Assembly: GCF_019802055.1 (NCBI RefSeq)
Contig: NZ_JAHVHW010000004.1
Span: forward strand, 1 to 64,000
Source: Ferrimonas balearica
GTDB lineage: Bacteria > Pseudomonadota > Gammaproteobacteria > Enterobacterales > Shewanellaceae
Direction of reading: 5' to 3'
DNA: 64,000 nt
A program made the position numbers and the translations under genes. The notes beneath the pieces are model-generated. The model was not told the DNA's origin and searched no databases. It saw only the letters and a list, made by a program, of their open reading frames with translations. This document shows, in pieces, positions 46,860 through 56,753 of the stretch; the stretch's first letter is position 1, and every line of letters starts with the position of its first letter.

Positions 46860-46952
46860 GCGTTCAATCCGTTTCCAAAATTTCGCTGAGCGGGGTTACC
46901 TTGATACTACGACCTAAGCGGGGCTCAGATAAAGTACTCAGTTTAAAGGATA

Positions 46953-47963
46953 TTACAGGTAGTCACGCACCAAAAGCTCAGCAATCTGTACAGAGTTCAG
47001 TGCCGCGCCCTTGCGCACGTTGTCCGCCACCACCCACAGGTTCAGGCCCTGAGGGTGAGAGATGTCCTGACGTACCCGTCCGACAAACACCTCATCCTGC
47101 CCTGCGGCGTTGGTAAACGGGGTCGGATAATCCTCGTCATCAGCCATCAGGGTGACACCCGGCGCCTGGTCCAGCAGCGCTTTGGCTTCCTCAACGGAGG
47201 TGGGCAGTCGGGTCTCAAGGTGAATCGCTTCGGCGTGGCCATAGAACACCGGCACACGCACTGCAGTGGCGTTTACCCGGATATCGGCATCCCCAAAGAT
47301 TTTTTGAGTCTCCCACACCATCTTCATCTCTTCTTTGGTGTAGCCGTTATCCATAAAACGGTCGATCTGAGGCAGTACGTTGAACGCGATCTGCTGGTCA
47401 AACACATCATGGGTGGCCGGTTGCGCGTTCAGCAGCTGGCCACATTGACGGGCCAGTTCCTCGATCGCCTTGCGGCCGGCACCGGAAACCGACTGGTAGG
47501 TCGCCACGTTGATGCGGTCGATACCGTAGGCGTCGTGCAGCGGTTTCAACGCCACCACCATCTGGATGGTGGAGCAGTTCGGATTGGCGATGATGTTGCG
47601 GTTGCGGAACTCTTCCAGGGCGTGAGGGTTCACTTCCGGCACCACCAGCGGGATCTCCGGGTCGTAGCGGAAGTGGCTGGTGTTGTCGATCACCACGCAA
47701 CCGGCATCGGCCGCGATGGGGGCCCAATGGGCAGACACATCACCACCGGCACTGAACAGCGCGATCTCCACCTGGCTCCAGTCAAAAGACTCCACGTCCA
47801 GCACATCCAGTGTATCCCCGCGGAAGCTGACGGTTTTGCCCGCGCTGTTGGCGCTGGCCAGGGGGTAGAGGTTGGCCACCGGGAACTCACGCTCCTCGAG
47901 GATTTCGATCATGGTTTGGCCCACGGCGCCCGTGGCGCCCAGTACCGCAATGTTATATGCCAT
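46953..47963 (-). CDS. asd: Aspartate-semialdehyde dehydrogenase
   Basis: Reduces aspartyl phosphate to aspartate semialdehyde for Lys, Met, Thr and cell-wall DAP. The 336 residues show GATGAVGQ (9-16), and the catalytic Cys130 in NPNCST. It occupies the place of usg in E. coli (pdxB-usg-truA). Because the Cys is kept, an active Asd is likely. It is 6 bp from the pdxB stop. Confidence 0.95.
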   Translation of the reverse strand: MAYNIAVLGATGAVGQTMIEILEEREFPVANLYPLASANSAGKTVSFRGDTLDVLDVESFDWSQVEIALFSAGGDVSAHWAPIAADAGCVVIDNTSHFRYDPEIPLVVPEVNPHALEEFRNRNIIANPNCSTIQMVVALKPLHDAYGIDRINVATYQSVSGAGRKAIEELARQCGQLLNAQPATHDVFDQQIAFNVLPQIDRFMDNGYTKEEMKMVWETQKIFGDADIRVNATAVRVPVFYGHAEAIHLETRLPTSVEEAKALLDQAPGVTLMADDEDYPTPFTNAAGQDEVFVGRVRQDISHPQGLNLWVVADNVRKGAALNSVQIAELLVRDYL

Positions 47964-47969
47964 CTGCGC

Positions 47970-49109
47970 TTACTCTTCTGTATCAAATCCAAGGGAAGCC
48001 AGTATCGCGACCTCCCCACTATTCCGACTCCGCACCGTCAGTGCGGAAAACTCCCGACGAGCCAGGTTGGCCTTTCGCCGGGCATCAAATCCACCGGGAA
48101 CCCCTATCGCTTCCCGGAAGCGGGCATCCTCTTCCGCCAGATCATAGACCCGCCGACAGAGACTCAGCAGCCGCTGTTCATCCAGAGGTCCATCCAGGGT
48201 GACCTCGCCCAAGCCCGGAATGGTCAGCAGTTCCGACAGCTCGGGCGTGGTGGCGATCCCCTCCGGCGCTACCGGGCTGGCAGCCAGGGCCTGATGCAGC
48301 ATCTGGGTGCCGCGGATCTTTCCCTCAACCGAATAGCCGGCGATGTGCGCGGTGGCCAGATCGCAACGGACCACCAGTTCCGGCATCGGTTCCGGCTCCC
48401 CCTCCCAGACATCCATCACCAGTCGCAGGTCCGGGCGCCGATCTTTCACGGCGATAAGCGCCCGGCTGTCGATCACCTCACCCCGGCTGGCGTTGATCAG
48501 CCAGCATCCGGGTTTGAGCGCGCTCAACCGTGCCTCATCCAAAAGGTGGAAGGTATCGGGCTGATTGGGGACATGGCAGCTGATCACATCACACTGGGCG
48601 ATCAGGCCGTCCAGCGACAACCACTCGCCCGGTTCGCCGGCGGCGGCCTTGGGGGGATCACAGCGCAGCACCTTCAGGCCCAGGGCGTGCAGGCGCCGGT
48701 AGACCGCCCCACCGGTATTGCCCACCCCGATCAAGCCAATGGTGCGTCCGGACAGTGGCAACCCGGTGCGCTCTGCCAACTCCAGCAGCGCAGTGAGCAG
48801 GTACTCACCGACCGCTTCAGCATTGCAGCCGGGGGCACTGGCCCAGTGGATCCCACGGGCTTCCAACGCCGGAATATCCAGGTGGTCGGTACCGATGGTT
48901 GCCGTACCCACAAAGCGCAAAGACGGCATCGCGTCGATCAGTGCTGCGTTGACCGATGTCACTGAGCGCACCAAAAGGGTGTGCACCTGCGCCAGCAGCG
49001 TGGGGTCAATTTGGTCAGCGGAGATGGCCCGGCCCGGGCGCGTGCAGATCGGCGTCAGGTCCGCAAAAAGCGGATCCAGGCACGCCATGTTTTCATCAGC
49101 CAGGAGCAT
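47970..49109 (-). CDS. pdxB: Erythronate-4-phosphate dehydrogenase
   Basis: Second step of the DXP-dependent pyridoxal phosphate pathway. The 379-residue D-2-hydroxyacid dehydrogenase (E. coli 378) has the NAD motif GLIGVGNTGGAVYRRL and the PdxB-specific C-terminal dimerisation domain. ATG at 49109 corresponds to the family start (MLLADENM, E. coli MKILVDENM); the ribosome site is weak. Confidence 0.95.
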   Translation of the reverse strand: MLLADENMACLDPLFADLTPICTRPGRAISADQIDPTLLAQVHTLLVRSVTSVNAALIDAMPSLRFVGTATIGTDHLDIPALEARGIHWASAPGCNAEAVGEYLLTALLELAERTGLPLSGRTIGLIGVGNTGGAVYRRLHALGLKVLRCDPPKAAAGEPGEWLSLDGLIAQCDVISCHVPNQPDTFHLLDEARLSALKPGCWLINASRGEVIDSRALIAVKDRRPDLRLVMDVWEGEPEPMPELVVRCDLATAHIAGYSVEGKIRGTQMLHQALAASPVAPEGIATTPELSELLTIPGLGEVTLDGPLDEQRLLSLCRRVYDLAEEDARFREAIGVPGGFDARRKANLARREFSALTVRSRNSGEVAILASLGFDTEE

Positions 49110-49184
49110 GTCAGGAAGGGATAGTGAAAGTTCCGGGCAGACAGTGTAACCGAAGCGCCAGGCTGGCGCGAGATGGCGGGAGTA

Positions 49185-49213
49185 CAGGCCTGACGGCAAA
49201 ACCGTCAGGCCTG
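49185..49213 (-). terminator. 12-bp perfect hairpin after fabB
   Basis: CAGGCCTGACGG-CAAAA-CCGTCAGGCCTG, 8 bp past the fabB stop. No T-tract follows on the minus strand, so intrinsic termination is doubtful. Confidence 0.5.
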
Positions 49214-49220
49214 GAACAGG

Positions 49221-50444
49221 TTACGGCAACTTACGGAAGATCAGAGTGGCGTTGGTGCCACCGAAACCGAAGCTGTTGCTCATCACAGTCGTCAGTGCTT
49301 TTTCCTGACACTCGGTCACGATGGGCATGCCCTCGGCGTCCGGATCCAGGTTGTCGATGTTGATGGAGGGCGCCACAAAGCCATGCTCAAGCATCAGCAG
49401 GCTGTAGATCGCCTCGTGCACACCGGCAGCACCCAGAGCGTGACCGGTCATCGCTTTGGTGGCGCTGATCAGCGGAGCGTTGTCGCCGAAGGTTTCACGG
49501 ATCGCACCCAGTTCGCGGGTGTCGCCCACCGGCGTGGAGGTGCCGTGAGTGTTGAGGTACTGCACCGGGTCAGCACCCACCGCCTCAGCTTCAGCCAGAG
49601 CCTGCTTCATGCAGCGCACCGCACCTTCACCGGAGGGAGCCACCATGTCGTAACCGTCGGAGTTGGCGCCGTAACCGACGATCTCCGCGTAGATCTTGGC
49701 GCCACGGGCCAGAGCGTGCTCCAGCTCCTCAACCACAACGATGCCGCCACCACCGGAGATCACGAAACCATCGCGATCCACGTCGTAAGTGCGGGATGCC
49801 TTGGTCGGGTCATCATTGTACTTGGTGGACAGGGCGCCCATGCCGTCGAAGCCCATAGCCAGGGTCCAGTGCAGCTCTTCAGAACCACCGGCAAATACCA
49901 CGTCCTGTTTGCCCAGCTGGATCTGCTCAACCGCGTTACCGATGCAGTGCGCACTGGTGGCACAGGCTGAGCTGATGGAGTAGTTCACCCCTTTAATCTT
50001 GAACGGAGTGGCCAGACACGCTGATGCAGTGGAGGACATGATCCGCGGCACCAGATAGGGGCCAATGCGGCGCACGCCTTTGGAACGCAGAGTGTCCGCC
50101 GCTTCCACCTGGTTCAGGGAGGAGGCGCCACCGGTACCCACGATGATGCCGGTTCGCTCATTGCTAACCTGATCATCGGAGAGACCCGAATCCGCGATCG
50201 CCTGTTCCATTGAAAGGTAGGCGTATGCGGCGGCATCGCCCATAAAGCGGAGCACCTTACGGTCAATGTGTTCAGCGGGGTTGATCTTCAGATCACCCCA
50301 GACGCGGCTACGCAGCCCCATCTCTTCAAACTGTTCGGAGTAGCTCAGACCGCTCTTCCCGGCCTTGAGGGCAGCTGTCACCTCTTCGGCGTTGTTACCG
50401 ATACTGGAGATCACGCCGATCCCGGTAATTACCGCTCTTTTCAT
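49221..50444 (-). CDS. fabB: 3-oxoacyl-ACP synthase I
   Basis: Condensing enzyme needed for unsaturated fatty acid elongation. The 407 residues have the catalytic triad Cys161 (SSACATSAH), His in [11 protein letters not shown], and His in [15 protein letters not shown]. It is divergent from mnmC across 128 bp. Regulation by FadR is possible (see 50501-50517). Confidence 0.98.
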   Translation of the reverse strand: MKRAVITGIGVISSIGNNAEEVTAALKAGKSGLSYSEQFEEMGLRSRVWGDLKINPAEHIDRKVLRFMGDAAAYAYLSMEQAIADSGLSDDQVSNERTGIIVGTGGASSLNQVEAADTLRSKGVRRIGPYLVPRIMSSTASACLATPFKIKGVNYSISSACATSAHCIGNAVEQIQLGKQDVVFAGGSEELHWTLAMGFDGMGALSTKYNDDPTKASRTYDVDRDGFVISGGGGIVVVEELEHALARGAKIYAEIVGYGANSDGYDMVAPSGEGAVRCMKQALAEAEAVGADPVQYLNTHGTSTPVGDTRELGAIRETFGDNAPLISATKAMTGHALGAAGVHEAIYSLLMLEHGFVAPSINIDNLDPDAEGMPIVTECQEKALTTVMSNSFGFGGTNATLIFRKLP

Positions 50445-50500
50445 GCTTCCATCCTATTACGTTAGATCTGTCGCAAGCTGCGCTATGGTAGCGCGAAGCC

Positions 50501-50517
50501 TGGTCACAACTGGTCGG
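50501..50517. promoter_or_regulatory. Possible FadR half-sites upstream of fabB
   Basis: CTGGTC occurs twice, 10 bp apart, and the second copy, AACTGGTCGG, matches the left half of the FadR consensus ANCTGGTCNGACC. The right half is poor. FadR activates fabB in E. coli, which makes the position interesting but the match is incomplete. Confidence 0.3.
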
Positions 50518-50572
50518 CTTTCCCTAAAGAAGGCTAAAATGGCGCTCAGTCTTTCCCCCCAAAAGGATCATC

Positions 50573-52549
50573 GTGAGCGTTTCCCCCTCCTCCAACACCC
50601 TGGAATCGGCCAGCATCGACTGGTCAGATCCGGCTGCGCCGGTGTCGACCCAATTCGATGATGTCTACTTTTCCAAACACGATGGCGCAGCTGAGACCGA
50701 TTACGTCTTTCTGCAACACAACCAACTGCCATCCCGTTGGGCCGACCACCCACGCCGTCACTTTTCAGTGGCCGAAACTGGATTTGGTACGGGACTCAAC
50801 CTACTGGTGTTGTGGCAACGATTCAATGCCTTCCGCCAGACCAACCCTGACGCACGGTGTCGAAGGCTGCACTTTGTCAGCTTCGAAAAGTATCCGTTGA
50901 ACGTCACCGACCTGAGCCGGGCCCACCGACAGTGGCCCCAGTTCGAGGCGTTGGCCGCAGAGCTTCGGTCACACTATCCGCCTGCCACAGAGGGATGCCA
51001 TCGACTGCTGCTTCAGGGTGGTGAGGTGGTGGTGGACCTCTGGTTTGGCGATGTGCTGGAGCAGTTGCCGGGGCTCGATGCGGGCGATCGAGGTGTGGTG
51101 GATGCCTGGTTCCTGGATGGTTTTGCCCCCAGCAAAAACCCCGACATGTGGCAGCCGGTGCTGTTTAACGAGATGGCCCGCCTCTCCCGTCCGGAGGCCA
51201 CCTTTGCCACCTTTACCGCCGCCGGTATTGTTCGCCGCGGGCTGCAGGATGCGGGGTTTGAGGTGGAGAAAGTACCCGGATTCGGCCGCAAGCGAGAGAT
51301 GGCCCGGGGCCGGATCGCCGAGCAGCACTACGCCGCGCTGAGTGAAGCGGCAGAACCGGATGCCGTCACCCTGGTCGGCGCCGGTCTGGCTGGTGCCGCC
51401 ACCGCTCTGGGTCTGGTGCGTCGTGGCGTCCGTGTTGACCTGTACTGCCAGGATGAAGGGCCAGCCCAGGGGGCATCCGGCAACCGTCAGGGCGCCATCT
51501 ACCCACTGCTCAACCAAGCGGACGATGGCTTATCCCGCTTCTACCAGCAGGCGTTCCCGCTGGCCCGTCAGCTGTTGCTGCAGATGGTGGCGCGGGAACA
51601 CCCCATTGCCCATGACTTAAGCGGCGTACTGCAGCTTGGGGTGGATGAAAAATCACAAAACCGGCTGGACGCGCTGGCTCAGCAGTCGTTTCCCACCGAG
51701 CTGGCCCATGGCGTCGATGCCGAGAGCGCCAGCCGGATCGCCGGAGTACCGCTGTCCCGCGGCGGACTCTATTACCCGCTTGGAGGCTGGCTCTGTCCGG
51801 CTCAACTGACCGACGCACTGTTAGCCGAAGCGGAAAAAAGCGGGCTGTTGACCTGCCACTATCGCCATCAACTGCAAACCCTCACGCCTCAAGGCGGCCA
51901 GTGGCAGCTTGAGTTTGACGGTGGTCATAAGGTGCTGAGTGATCAGGTGGTGCTGGCGCTGGGACACCAGAGCAATCAGTTTGAGGTGACCGCACCCTTG
52001 CCGCTCAATCCGGTACGTGGACAGATCAGCTATCCCGAGGCCGGACCCACCACCGCCGGGCTCAAAACCGTGCTCTGTGCCGATGGCTATCTGGTGCCGG
52101 AACAGGATGGTCGACTCACCTGCGGCGCCAGCTTTGGCCGGGGCGATGCCAGCAGTGAGTGGCGTGAGACAGATAAAGCGGAGATTGTGCAGCGGATGGC
52201 GAACAGCTTTGGCCAGGAACCCTGGGAGCCGGAGCTGGTGTTGGATGATTCCGGTCGGGCTGCGGTTCGGGCTGCGGTGCGTGACCATCTGCCGCTGGTG
52301 GGGCCCGTTCCCGACTGGGATACGCTGGCGCAATGGACGCCGGACACTCCCCTGCCCCTTCAGCCCGGGCTGCACCTGATCACAGGGCTGGGTTCCCGGG
52401 GGCTCTGCTCCGGTGCTCTGTGTGCTGAGTTGCTTCTCAGCCAGTTGATGGACGAACCGCGTCCCCAGAGCCAGGAACAACAAGCCCGGCTTACGCCGGG
52501 CCGGTTCTGGATCCGCAAGCGGGTAAAGGGGCAGCCCGTCACCCGCTAA
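50573..52549 (+). CDS. mnmC: Bifunctional tRNA mnm5s2U34 biosynthesis protein MnmC
   Basis: Finishes the 5-methylaminomethyl modification at wobble U34. The 658 residues consist of an N-terminal SAM methyltransferase (about 1-240; ETGFGTGLN, DAWFLDGFAPSKNP) and a C-terminal FAD-dependent oxidase (Rossmann VGAGLAGAATALGLVRRG near residue 265). The start is GTG at 50573, with AAGGA 6 nt upstream. Convergent with yfcL, 5 bp apart. Confidence 0.96.
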   Translation: MSVSPSSNTLESASIDWSDPAAPVSTQFDDVYFSKHDGAAETDYVFLQHNQLPSRWADHPRRHFSVAETGFGTGLNLLVLWQRFNAFRQTNPDARCRRLHFVSFEKYPLNVTDLSRAHRQWPQFEALAAELRSHYPPATEGCHRLLLQGGEVVVDLWFGDVLEQLPGLDAGDRGVVDAWFLDGFAPSKNPDMWQPVLFNEMARLSRPEATFATFTAAGIVRRGLQDAGFEVEKVPGFGRKREMARGRIAEQHYAALSEAAEPDAVTLVGAGLAGAATALGLVRRGVRVDLYCQDEGPAQGASGNRQGAIYPLLNQADDGLSRFYQQAFPLARQLLLQMVAREHPIAHDLSGVLQLGVDEKSQNRLDALAQQSFPTELAHGVDAESASRIAGVPLSRGGLYYPLGGWLCPAQLTDALLAEAEKSGLLTCHYRHQLQTLTPQGGQWQLEFDGGHKVLSDQVVLALGHQSNQFEVTAPLPLNPVRGQISYPEAGPTTAGLKTVLCADGYLVPEQDGRLTCGASFGRGDASSEWRETDKAEIVQRMANSFGQEPWEPELVLDDSGRAAVRAAVRDHLPLVGPVPDWDTLAQWTPDTPLPLQPGLHLITGLGSRGLCSGALCAELLLSQLMDEPRPQSQEQQARLTPGRFWIRKRVKGQPVTR

Positions 52550-52554
52550 GGCGA

Positions 52555-52821
52555 TCAGGCAAGGCGCTGGGCCAGTTCCGCCCAGGCGCCTTGCACCAAC
52601 GCCATATCGGCGGGTTCCAGCTCTGAGCGCGCCTCATCCAGGTGCGCTTCCATCCGGGATTTCAGGGACTCAAGAGTGACCTCAGGCTCCTGCTCCAGAC
52701 TGGCCAGCACCACGGCGAAATGCCCCTGCAGATAGCCGCTGGCAAACACCTCATCGTCGTTGCCACTCTCCAGATGCTCTGCCACCCACTGATGGCAGAT
52801 CTCATCCCACCGCTCTAACAT
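52555..52821 (-). CDS. yfcL: YfcL family protein
   Basis: Function unknown. The 88-residue helical protein matches E. coli YfcL in its core (DDEVFASGYLQGHFAVVLA). GGAGGA precedes ATG. It overlaps the upstream kinase-like gene by 7 bp and is the last gene of the prmB-aroC-MFS-epmC-kinase-yfcL run. Confidence 0.9.
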   Translation of the reverse strand: MLERWDEICHQWVAEHLESGNDDEVFASGYLQGHFAVVLASLEQEPEVTLESLKSRMEAHLDEARSELEPADMALVQGAWAELAQRLA

Positions 52822-53939
52822 AACGCGTCCTCCGGGTTGGCCAGGGGATACAGCACCGCATCCCGATAGCCGGTAATGATTCGGTAGTGACCTTGCAGTT
52901 CACTGTCCAATTGAGTGTCGCCGGTGTCCGCCACCATCGGGCGGTGACCCAGCGCCGTAAGTTTGTTTTTGCTGGCCAGGATAAGGATGTTGTCCCGGCC
53001 AATTGCCCGGATCACCGCCGGGCTTAATTGCTGATTACCACGACCAAACAGATGGCCCTGGCCGCCAATCAGGGTGATCACCAGTTTGGTGGGGGTCCCC
53101 TGCACCCGTTCCAGCAACTGGGCGGCGGTCAGATCGGACGCCAGCAGTTGGCCATCGCGGATCAGATCCACCCCCAACAGGGTGTTCTCAAGCCCCAGGT
53201 GGGCCATCACCGCAGCGACGGTTGAGCCGGAGCCCATCACATACTGCCACTCCGGCTCCATCATCTCTGCCACTTCGGCGGCGATGTCATCGGTGACCAG
53301 GGCGTCGTCTTCCCGCCCGCCCATCTTGACCGCCTGCACATAGCGAAGGGCTTCAGGTACGGTCATTTCGCCAAAGTACCTGGCGCGCACCTGACCGGCC
53401 CGGAATGCCGCTTCATCAATGTCCCGGACTTCACCGTCCGTGACGCTGACCAGCTCGCCCTTAACCATCTGGGCTGCCACAATGCCACTGGCTTTGGGGG
53501 TCAAACCGTATACGCCGGAGTGGATTTTCACGCCCGCGGGCACCCCCAGCACCGGTTGCTGTTCGCCGACCACGGCGCACAGATCCCGGGCCGTCCCATC
53601 ACCACCGGCAAACAGGATCAGGTTGGGCCGATGCACCATCATCGCCGAGGCGAGGGCCCGCGTGTCCTCCGCGGTGCTCACATCGCCACACTGATGCAGC
53701 ACGTCCACCTGAAAGCCCATCTCGCGGGCCAGGGCTTCCCCCATGGCTCCGCCGCCGGTCAGCACCCGGATCTGGGTCCTCAGTGGCACCAGGTAAGCCA
53801 GTGCTTCCGCCATGCGAAGATGCGCTTTGGGCTCCGCGCCCAGAGCGAGCGCCTGCTCCGCCACCTGGTCACTGCCCTTCAGGGCAACGCTGCCCCCCAG
53901 TCCCGCCAGGGGGTTAATGATCAGTCCCAGTGTAAACAC
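52815..53939 (-). CDS. ATP-NAD kinase/AcoX-like family protein
   Basis: A 374-residue protein with the diacylglycerol/NAD-kinase fold: INPLAGLGGSVALKG at the N-terminus (about 8-22) and the GGDGTARDL motif (about 112-120) that binds the nucleotide. The PAGVKIHSGVYG loop is typical of AcoX/PpnK-like proteins. It differs from housekeeping NadK and its substrate is not established. Start is GTG with GGAAG 6 nt upstream. It overlaps epmC by 26 bp and yfcL by 7 bp. In E. coli no such gene lies between epmC and yfcL. Confidence 0.85.
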   Translation of the reverse strand: MFTLGLIINPLAGLGGSVALKGSDQVAEQALALGAEPKAHLRMAEALAYLVPLRTQIRVLTGGGAMGEALAREMGFQVDVLHQCGDVSTAEDTRALASAMMVHRPNLILFAGGDGTARDLCAVVGEQQPVLGVPAGVKIHSGVYGLTPKASGIVAAQMVKGELVSVTDGEVRDIDEAAFRAGQVRARYFGEMTVPEALRYVQAVKMGGREDDALVTDDIAAEVAEMMEPEWQYVMGSGSTVAAVMAHLGLENTLLGVDLIRDGQLLASDLTAAQLLERVQGTPTKLVITLIGGQGHLFGRGNQQLSPAVIRAIGRDNILILASKNKLTALGHRPMVADTGDTQLDSELQGHYRIITGYRDAVLYPLANPEDALC

Positions 53940-54468
53940 GACCGTCTTCCCTTAACTGAAAATCGTCCATGACCGGCATTGGCTGGTCAAAATGCTCAGC
54001 CAGCACCGCCATCAATGCGCGGGTTCGAACCGGAACGCCCCGCTCAAAGTAACCCTGAACTTCCGCCAGAACCGCCCGGCGAAAGGCGGCCCGGTCTACG
54101 TCGATGGCCAGGTTGTCTACGCTGACGTCGAACGGCTGACCACAGGCCCGGCACAGCATCCACTCCAACGCCTGGGGCTTGGCCTCGACCTGCTCAAACT
54201 CCGCCTGCTGCTTGGCATCGCGCCCGTCGGGGTGGTACCAGTAGCCGTAGTCCAACTGAGTCCGGCGCTTTGGCCCCGCCTGGCACCAGTGCGCCAGCTC
54301 ATGCAGGGCACTGGCGGTAAAACCGTGAGCAAAGTAGATGCGATGAAAGGGGCAATGCTGATCCGCCGGCAAGTACAGAGGCTCATCGGTTCCCCTTACC
54401 AACCGGGTGTCATGCTCCACTCCCAATGTGGCGTTAAACACCGCCATCAACTTATCGACGTCGACCAT
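53914..54468 (-). CDS. epmC: Elongation factor P hydroxylase
   Basis: Hydroxylates the beta-lysylated Lys of EF-P. The 184 residues carry HELAH (56-60), a likely metal site, followed by WCQAGPKRR, and match the EpmC/YfcM family throughout. GGAG precedes ATG. It overlaps the MFS gene by 17 bp. The EF-P modifiers epmA and epmB are not in the window. Confidence 0.93.
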   Translation of the reverse strand: MVDVDKLMAVFNATLGVEHDTRLVRGTDEPLYLPADQHCPFHRIYFAHGFTASALHELAHWCQAGPKRRTQLDYGYWYHPDGRDAKQQAEFEQVEAKPQALEWMLCRACGQPFDVSVDNLAIDVDRAAFRRAVLAEVQGYFERGVPVRTRALMAVLAEHFDQPMPVMDDFQLREDGRVYTGTDH

Positions 54469-55627
54469 CCTGCTCCCGTCCCATCAGGGCCACACCTGCC
54501 ACCGCCAGCACGGCCGCTCCGGCCGCCAGTGACCAGGTCAGGCTGGCGCCGGCGCCATTGTGCCACAACTGGCCACTGATGTAGGCGCCCAGTGCGCCAC
54601 CCAATCCGAAACTGGTGCTGGCATAAAACGCCTGGGCTTTGCCCTGGTGCCCGGCACTGAAATTACGATGCACAAACTGAATGCCGCAGGCGTGCGCCAG
54701 ACCAAAGCTGAAGGCGTGCAGCAACTGCGCAAGCGCGTGCCCGGCCAAACTGGTGCCAGCGATGCCGGTCAGCCACCAGCGCACCGCACTCATCAAGCAG
54801 CAGAACACCATCAGTGCGCGCACCGGATAGCGTCCCAGCAGTCGGGGAGCAAGCAGGAAGATGCCGATCTCCGCCAGCACCCCCAGTGCCACCAAAACCC
54901 CGGCGAGCCCCTCGCCCAGCCCCAACCCTCTCAGGTAGAGCACGTAGAAGGTGTAAAAGGGACCGTGGCTGGTCTGCAACAACAGTGCACTGAGCAGGAA
55001 CAGCACCACCGGACGCTTCGCCAACTGGCTCAGGAACGGCGTATCCACTTCGGTTTCGTTGCGAACGCGGGCAGGCACCTCAGTCAGCAATAGGGAGGCC
55101 GCAACCAGCGCCAGGAACAGCACCAGTCCAATCATTGGCAGATCGGCGGGCCCATGCTGGCCGAACCACCAACCGGCGCCCACCACCAGCACGATGTATC
55201 CCACGCTACCGAAGCTGCGCAACCCGCCATAGTCCTGGGGGCGTTCAGCCAGGGTTGAGAGGGTGACCACTTCCAGTTGTGCCAGGATGGCGTTCCAGAA
55301 AAAGGTGTAGATCCCCAACACCACCGCCAGCACCAGGAAGGCATCGGCAACAAACAGGCCAAGGTAGGTGCAGGCCGCCAGTACGGCACCGGCGCGAATG
55401 ACGGTCACTGGCTTACCCAGCCGATCGGCCAGGGCTGCCCAGAGGTTGGGGGCCACCACCCGGGTCGCAAACAGAATGGCCAGCATCCAGCCTATCTGCG
55501 CGGAGTCAAAGCCGAGGTGATCGAGATAGAGACTGAGGTAGGGCACCATCAGTCCAAGAATGGCGAAAAACGCAAAATAAGAGGCCGCCAACGCTTTACG
55601 TTGACGGCCTGCCAGTAACGCACTCAT
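54452..55627 (-). CDS. MFS transporter (3-phenylpropionate/nucleoside-like)
   Basis: A 391-residue inner-membrane protein with about 12 membrane segments of the MFS_1-like (HcaT/LacY-type) group: FAFFAILGLMVPYLSLYLDHLG at the start of helix 1 is typical, as is GGLRSFGSVGYI in the middle. Start ATG at 55627 is set by homology; the frame is open to 55690 within aroC. Substrate unknown. It replaces the mepA-yfcA genes found here in E. coli. Confidence 0.88.
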   Translation of the reverse strand: MSALLAGRQRKALAASYFAFFAILGLMVPYLSLYLDHLGFDSAQIGWMLAILFATRVVAPNLWAALADRLGKPVTVIRAGAVLAACTYLGLFVADAFLVLAVVLGIYTFFWNAILAQLEVVTLSTLAERPQDYGGLRSFGSVGYIVLVVGAGWWFGQHGPADLPMIGLVLFLALVAASLLLTEVPARVRNETEVDTPFLSQLAKRPVVLFLLSALLLQTSHGPFYTFYVLYLRGLGLGEGLAGVLVALGVLAEIGIFLLAPRLLGRYPVRALMVFCCLMSAVRWWLTGIAGTSLAGHALAQLLHAFSFGLAHACGIQFVHRNFSAGHQGKAQAFYASTSFGLGGALGAYISGQLWHNGAGASLTWSLAAGAAVLAVAGVALMGREQDGRRR

Positions 55628-55634
55628 GCAGTCA

Positions 55635-56732
55635 TCAGTCTCGCATGGACAACACAGGGGTAGAGACGGACACGTCCAGGTTTTGAGCACGGTGGCGCAG
55701 CAGATGATCCATCAGCACAATGGCCACCATCGCTTCAACAATGGGCACGGCCCGGATCCCGACGCAGGGGTCATGGCGTCCGCGGGTCACCATCTCCACC
55801 GGGTTGCCGTCCACATCAATGCTTTGGCCCGGCACCATAATGGAGGAGGTCGGCTTCAGCGCGATCTCCGCTTTCAGCGGCTGGCCGGAACTGATCCCAC
55901 CCAACACACCACCAGAGTGGTTGCTGGCAAATCCATCCGGATACATCTCGTCCCGATGTTCGGAGCCTTTCTGCGTCACTACATCAAAGCCGTCACCGAT
56001 GGCCACGGCCTTTACGGCGTTGATGCCCATCAGGGCATGGGCCAGGTCCGCATCGAGGCGATCAAACACCGGTTCGCCCAGCCCCACCGGCACATTGGTC
56101 GCCTCCACCATCACCTTGGCACCGATGGAATCCCCCGCCTTTTTCAGCGCCCGCATGGTTTCATCCAGCGCGTCTAGCTTGGTGGGGTCCGGGAAGAAGA
56201 AGGGGTTCTGCTCCACCTGGCTCCAGTCCACCTGCTCGGCAATCACCGGTCCGAGCTGGCTGACGCAAGCCCGAATCTCAATGCCATGTTGTGCCTTCAG
56301 ATACTTCTTGGCGATCGCCCCTGCTGCCACCCGCATGGCCGTTTCGCGAGCGGAGCTTCGCCCGCCGCCACGGTAGTCCCGGTTGCCGTACTTGTGGTGG
56401 TACGGGTAATCGGCGTGGCCAGGACGGAACAGCGGTGCAATGTCGGAGTAATCCTTGCTGCGCTGGTCGGTGTTCTCAATCAACAGGCCGATAGGGGTGC
56501 CCGTAGTTTTGCCCTCGAACACACCGGACAGGATCTTCACCTGGTCCGGTTCGCGGCGAGCGGTGGTGTAGCGGGAACTGCCCGGGCGACGACGATCCAG
56601 GTCGCCCTGCAGGTCTGCTTCGGTGAGTGGCAGCCCCGGAGGGCAACCATCAACGATGGCCCCGAGAGCGAGGCCATGGCTTTCACCAAAAGTGGTGACG
56701 GTAAAGAGGTGTCCAATGCTGTTGCCGGCCAT
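55635..56732 (-). CDS. aroC: Chorismate synthase
   Basis: Last step of the shikimate pathway (EPSP to chorismate, reduced FMN needed). The 365 residues show [18 protein letters not shown] (about 16-33), [10 protein letters not shown] and [11 protein letters not shown], the three chorismate synthase signatures. It lies 21 bp after prmB. Confidence 0.98.
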   Translation of the reverse strand: MAGNSIGHLFTVTTFGESHGLALGAIVDGCPPGLPLTEADLQGDLDRRRPGSSRYTTARREPDQVKILSGVFEGKTTGTPIGLLIENTDQRSKDYSDIAPLFRPGHADYPYHHKYGNRDYRGGGRSSARETAMRVAAGAIAKKYLKAQHGIEIRACVSQLGPVIAEQVDWSQVEQNPFFFPDPTKLDALDETMRALKKAGDSIGAKVMVEATNVPVGLGEPVFDRLDADLAHALMGINAVKAVAIGDGFDVVTQKGSEHRDEMYPDGFASNHSGGVLGGISSGQPLKAEIALKPTSSIMVPGQSIDVDGNPVEMVTRGRHDPCVGIRAVPIVEAMVAIVLMDHLLRHRAQNLDVSVSTPVLSMRD

Positions 56733-56753
56733 GGCGACGCACTCCCTTAATGA

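Noticed and set aside
47055-48965. A 636-codon open frame on the plus strand across asd and pdxB
   Set aside because: It is antisense to two well-supported genes, has no ribosome site or domain and is His/Gln/Arg-rich as expected from the reverse reading of GC-rich codons.
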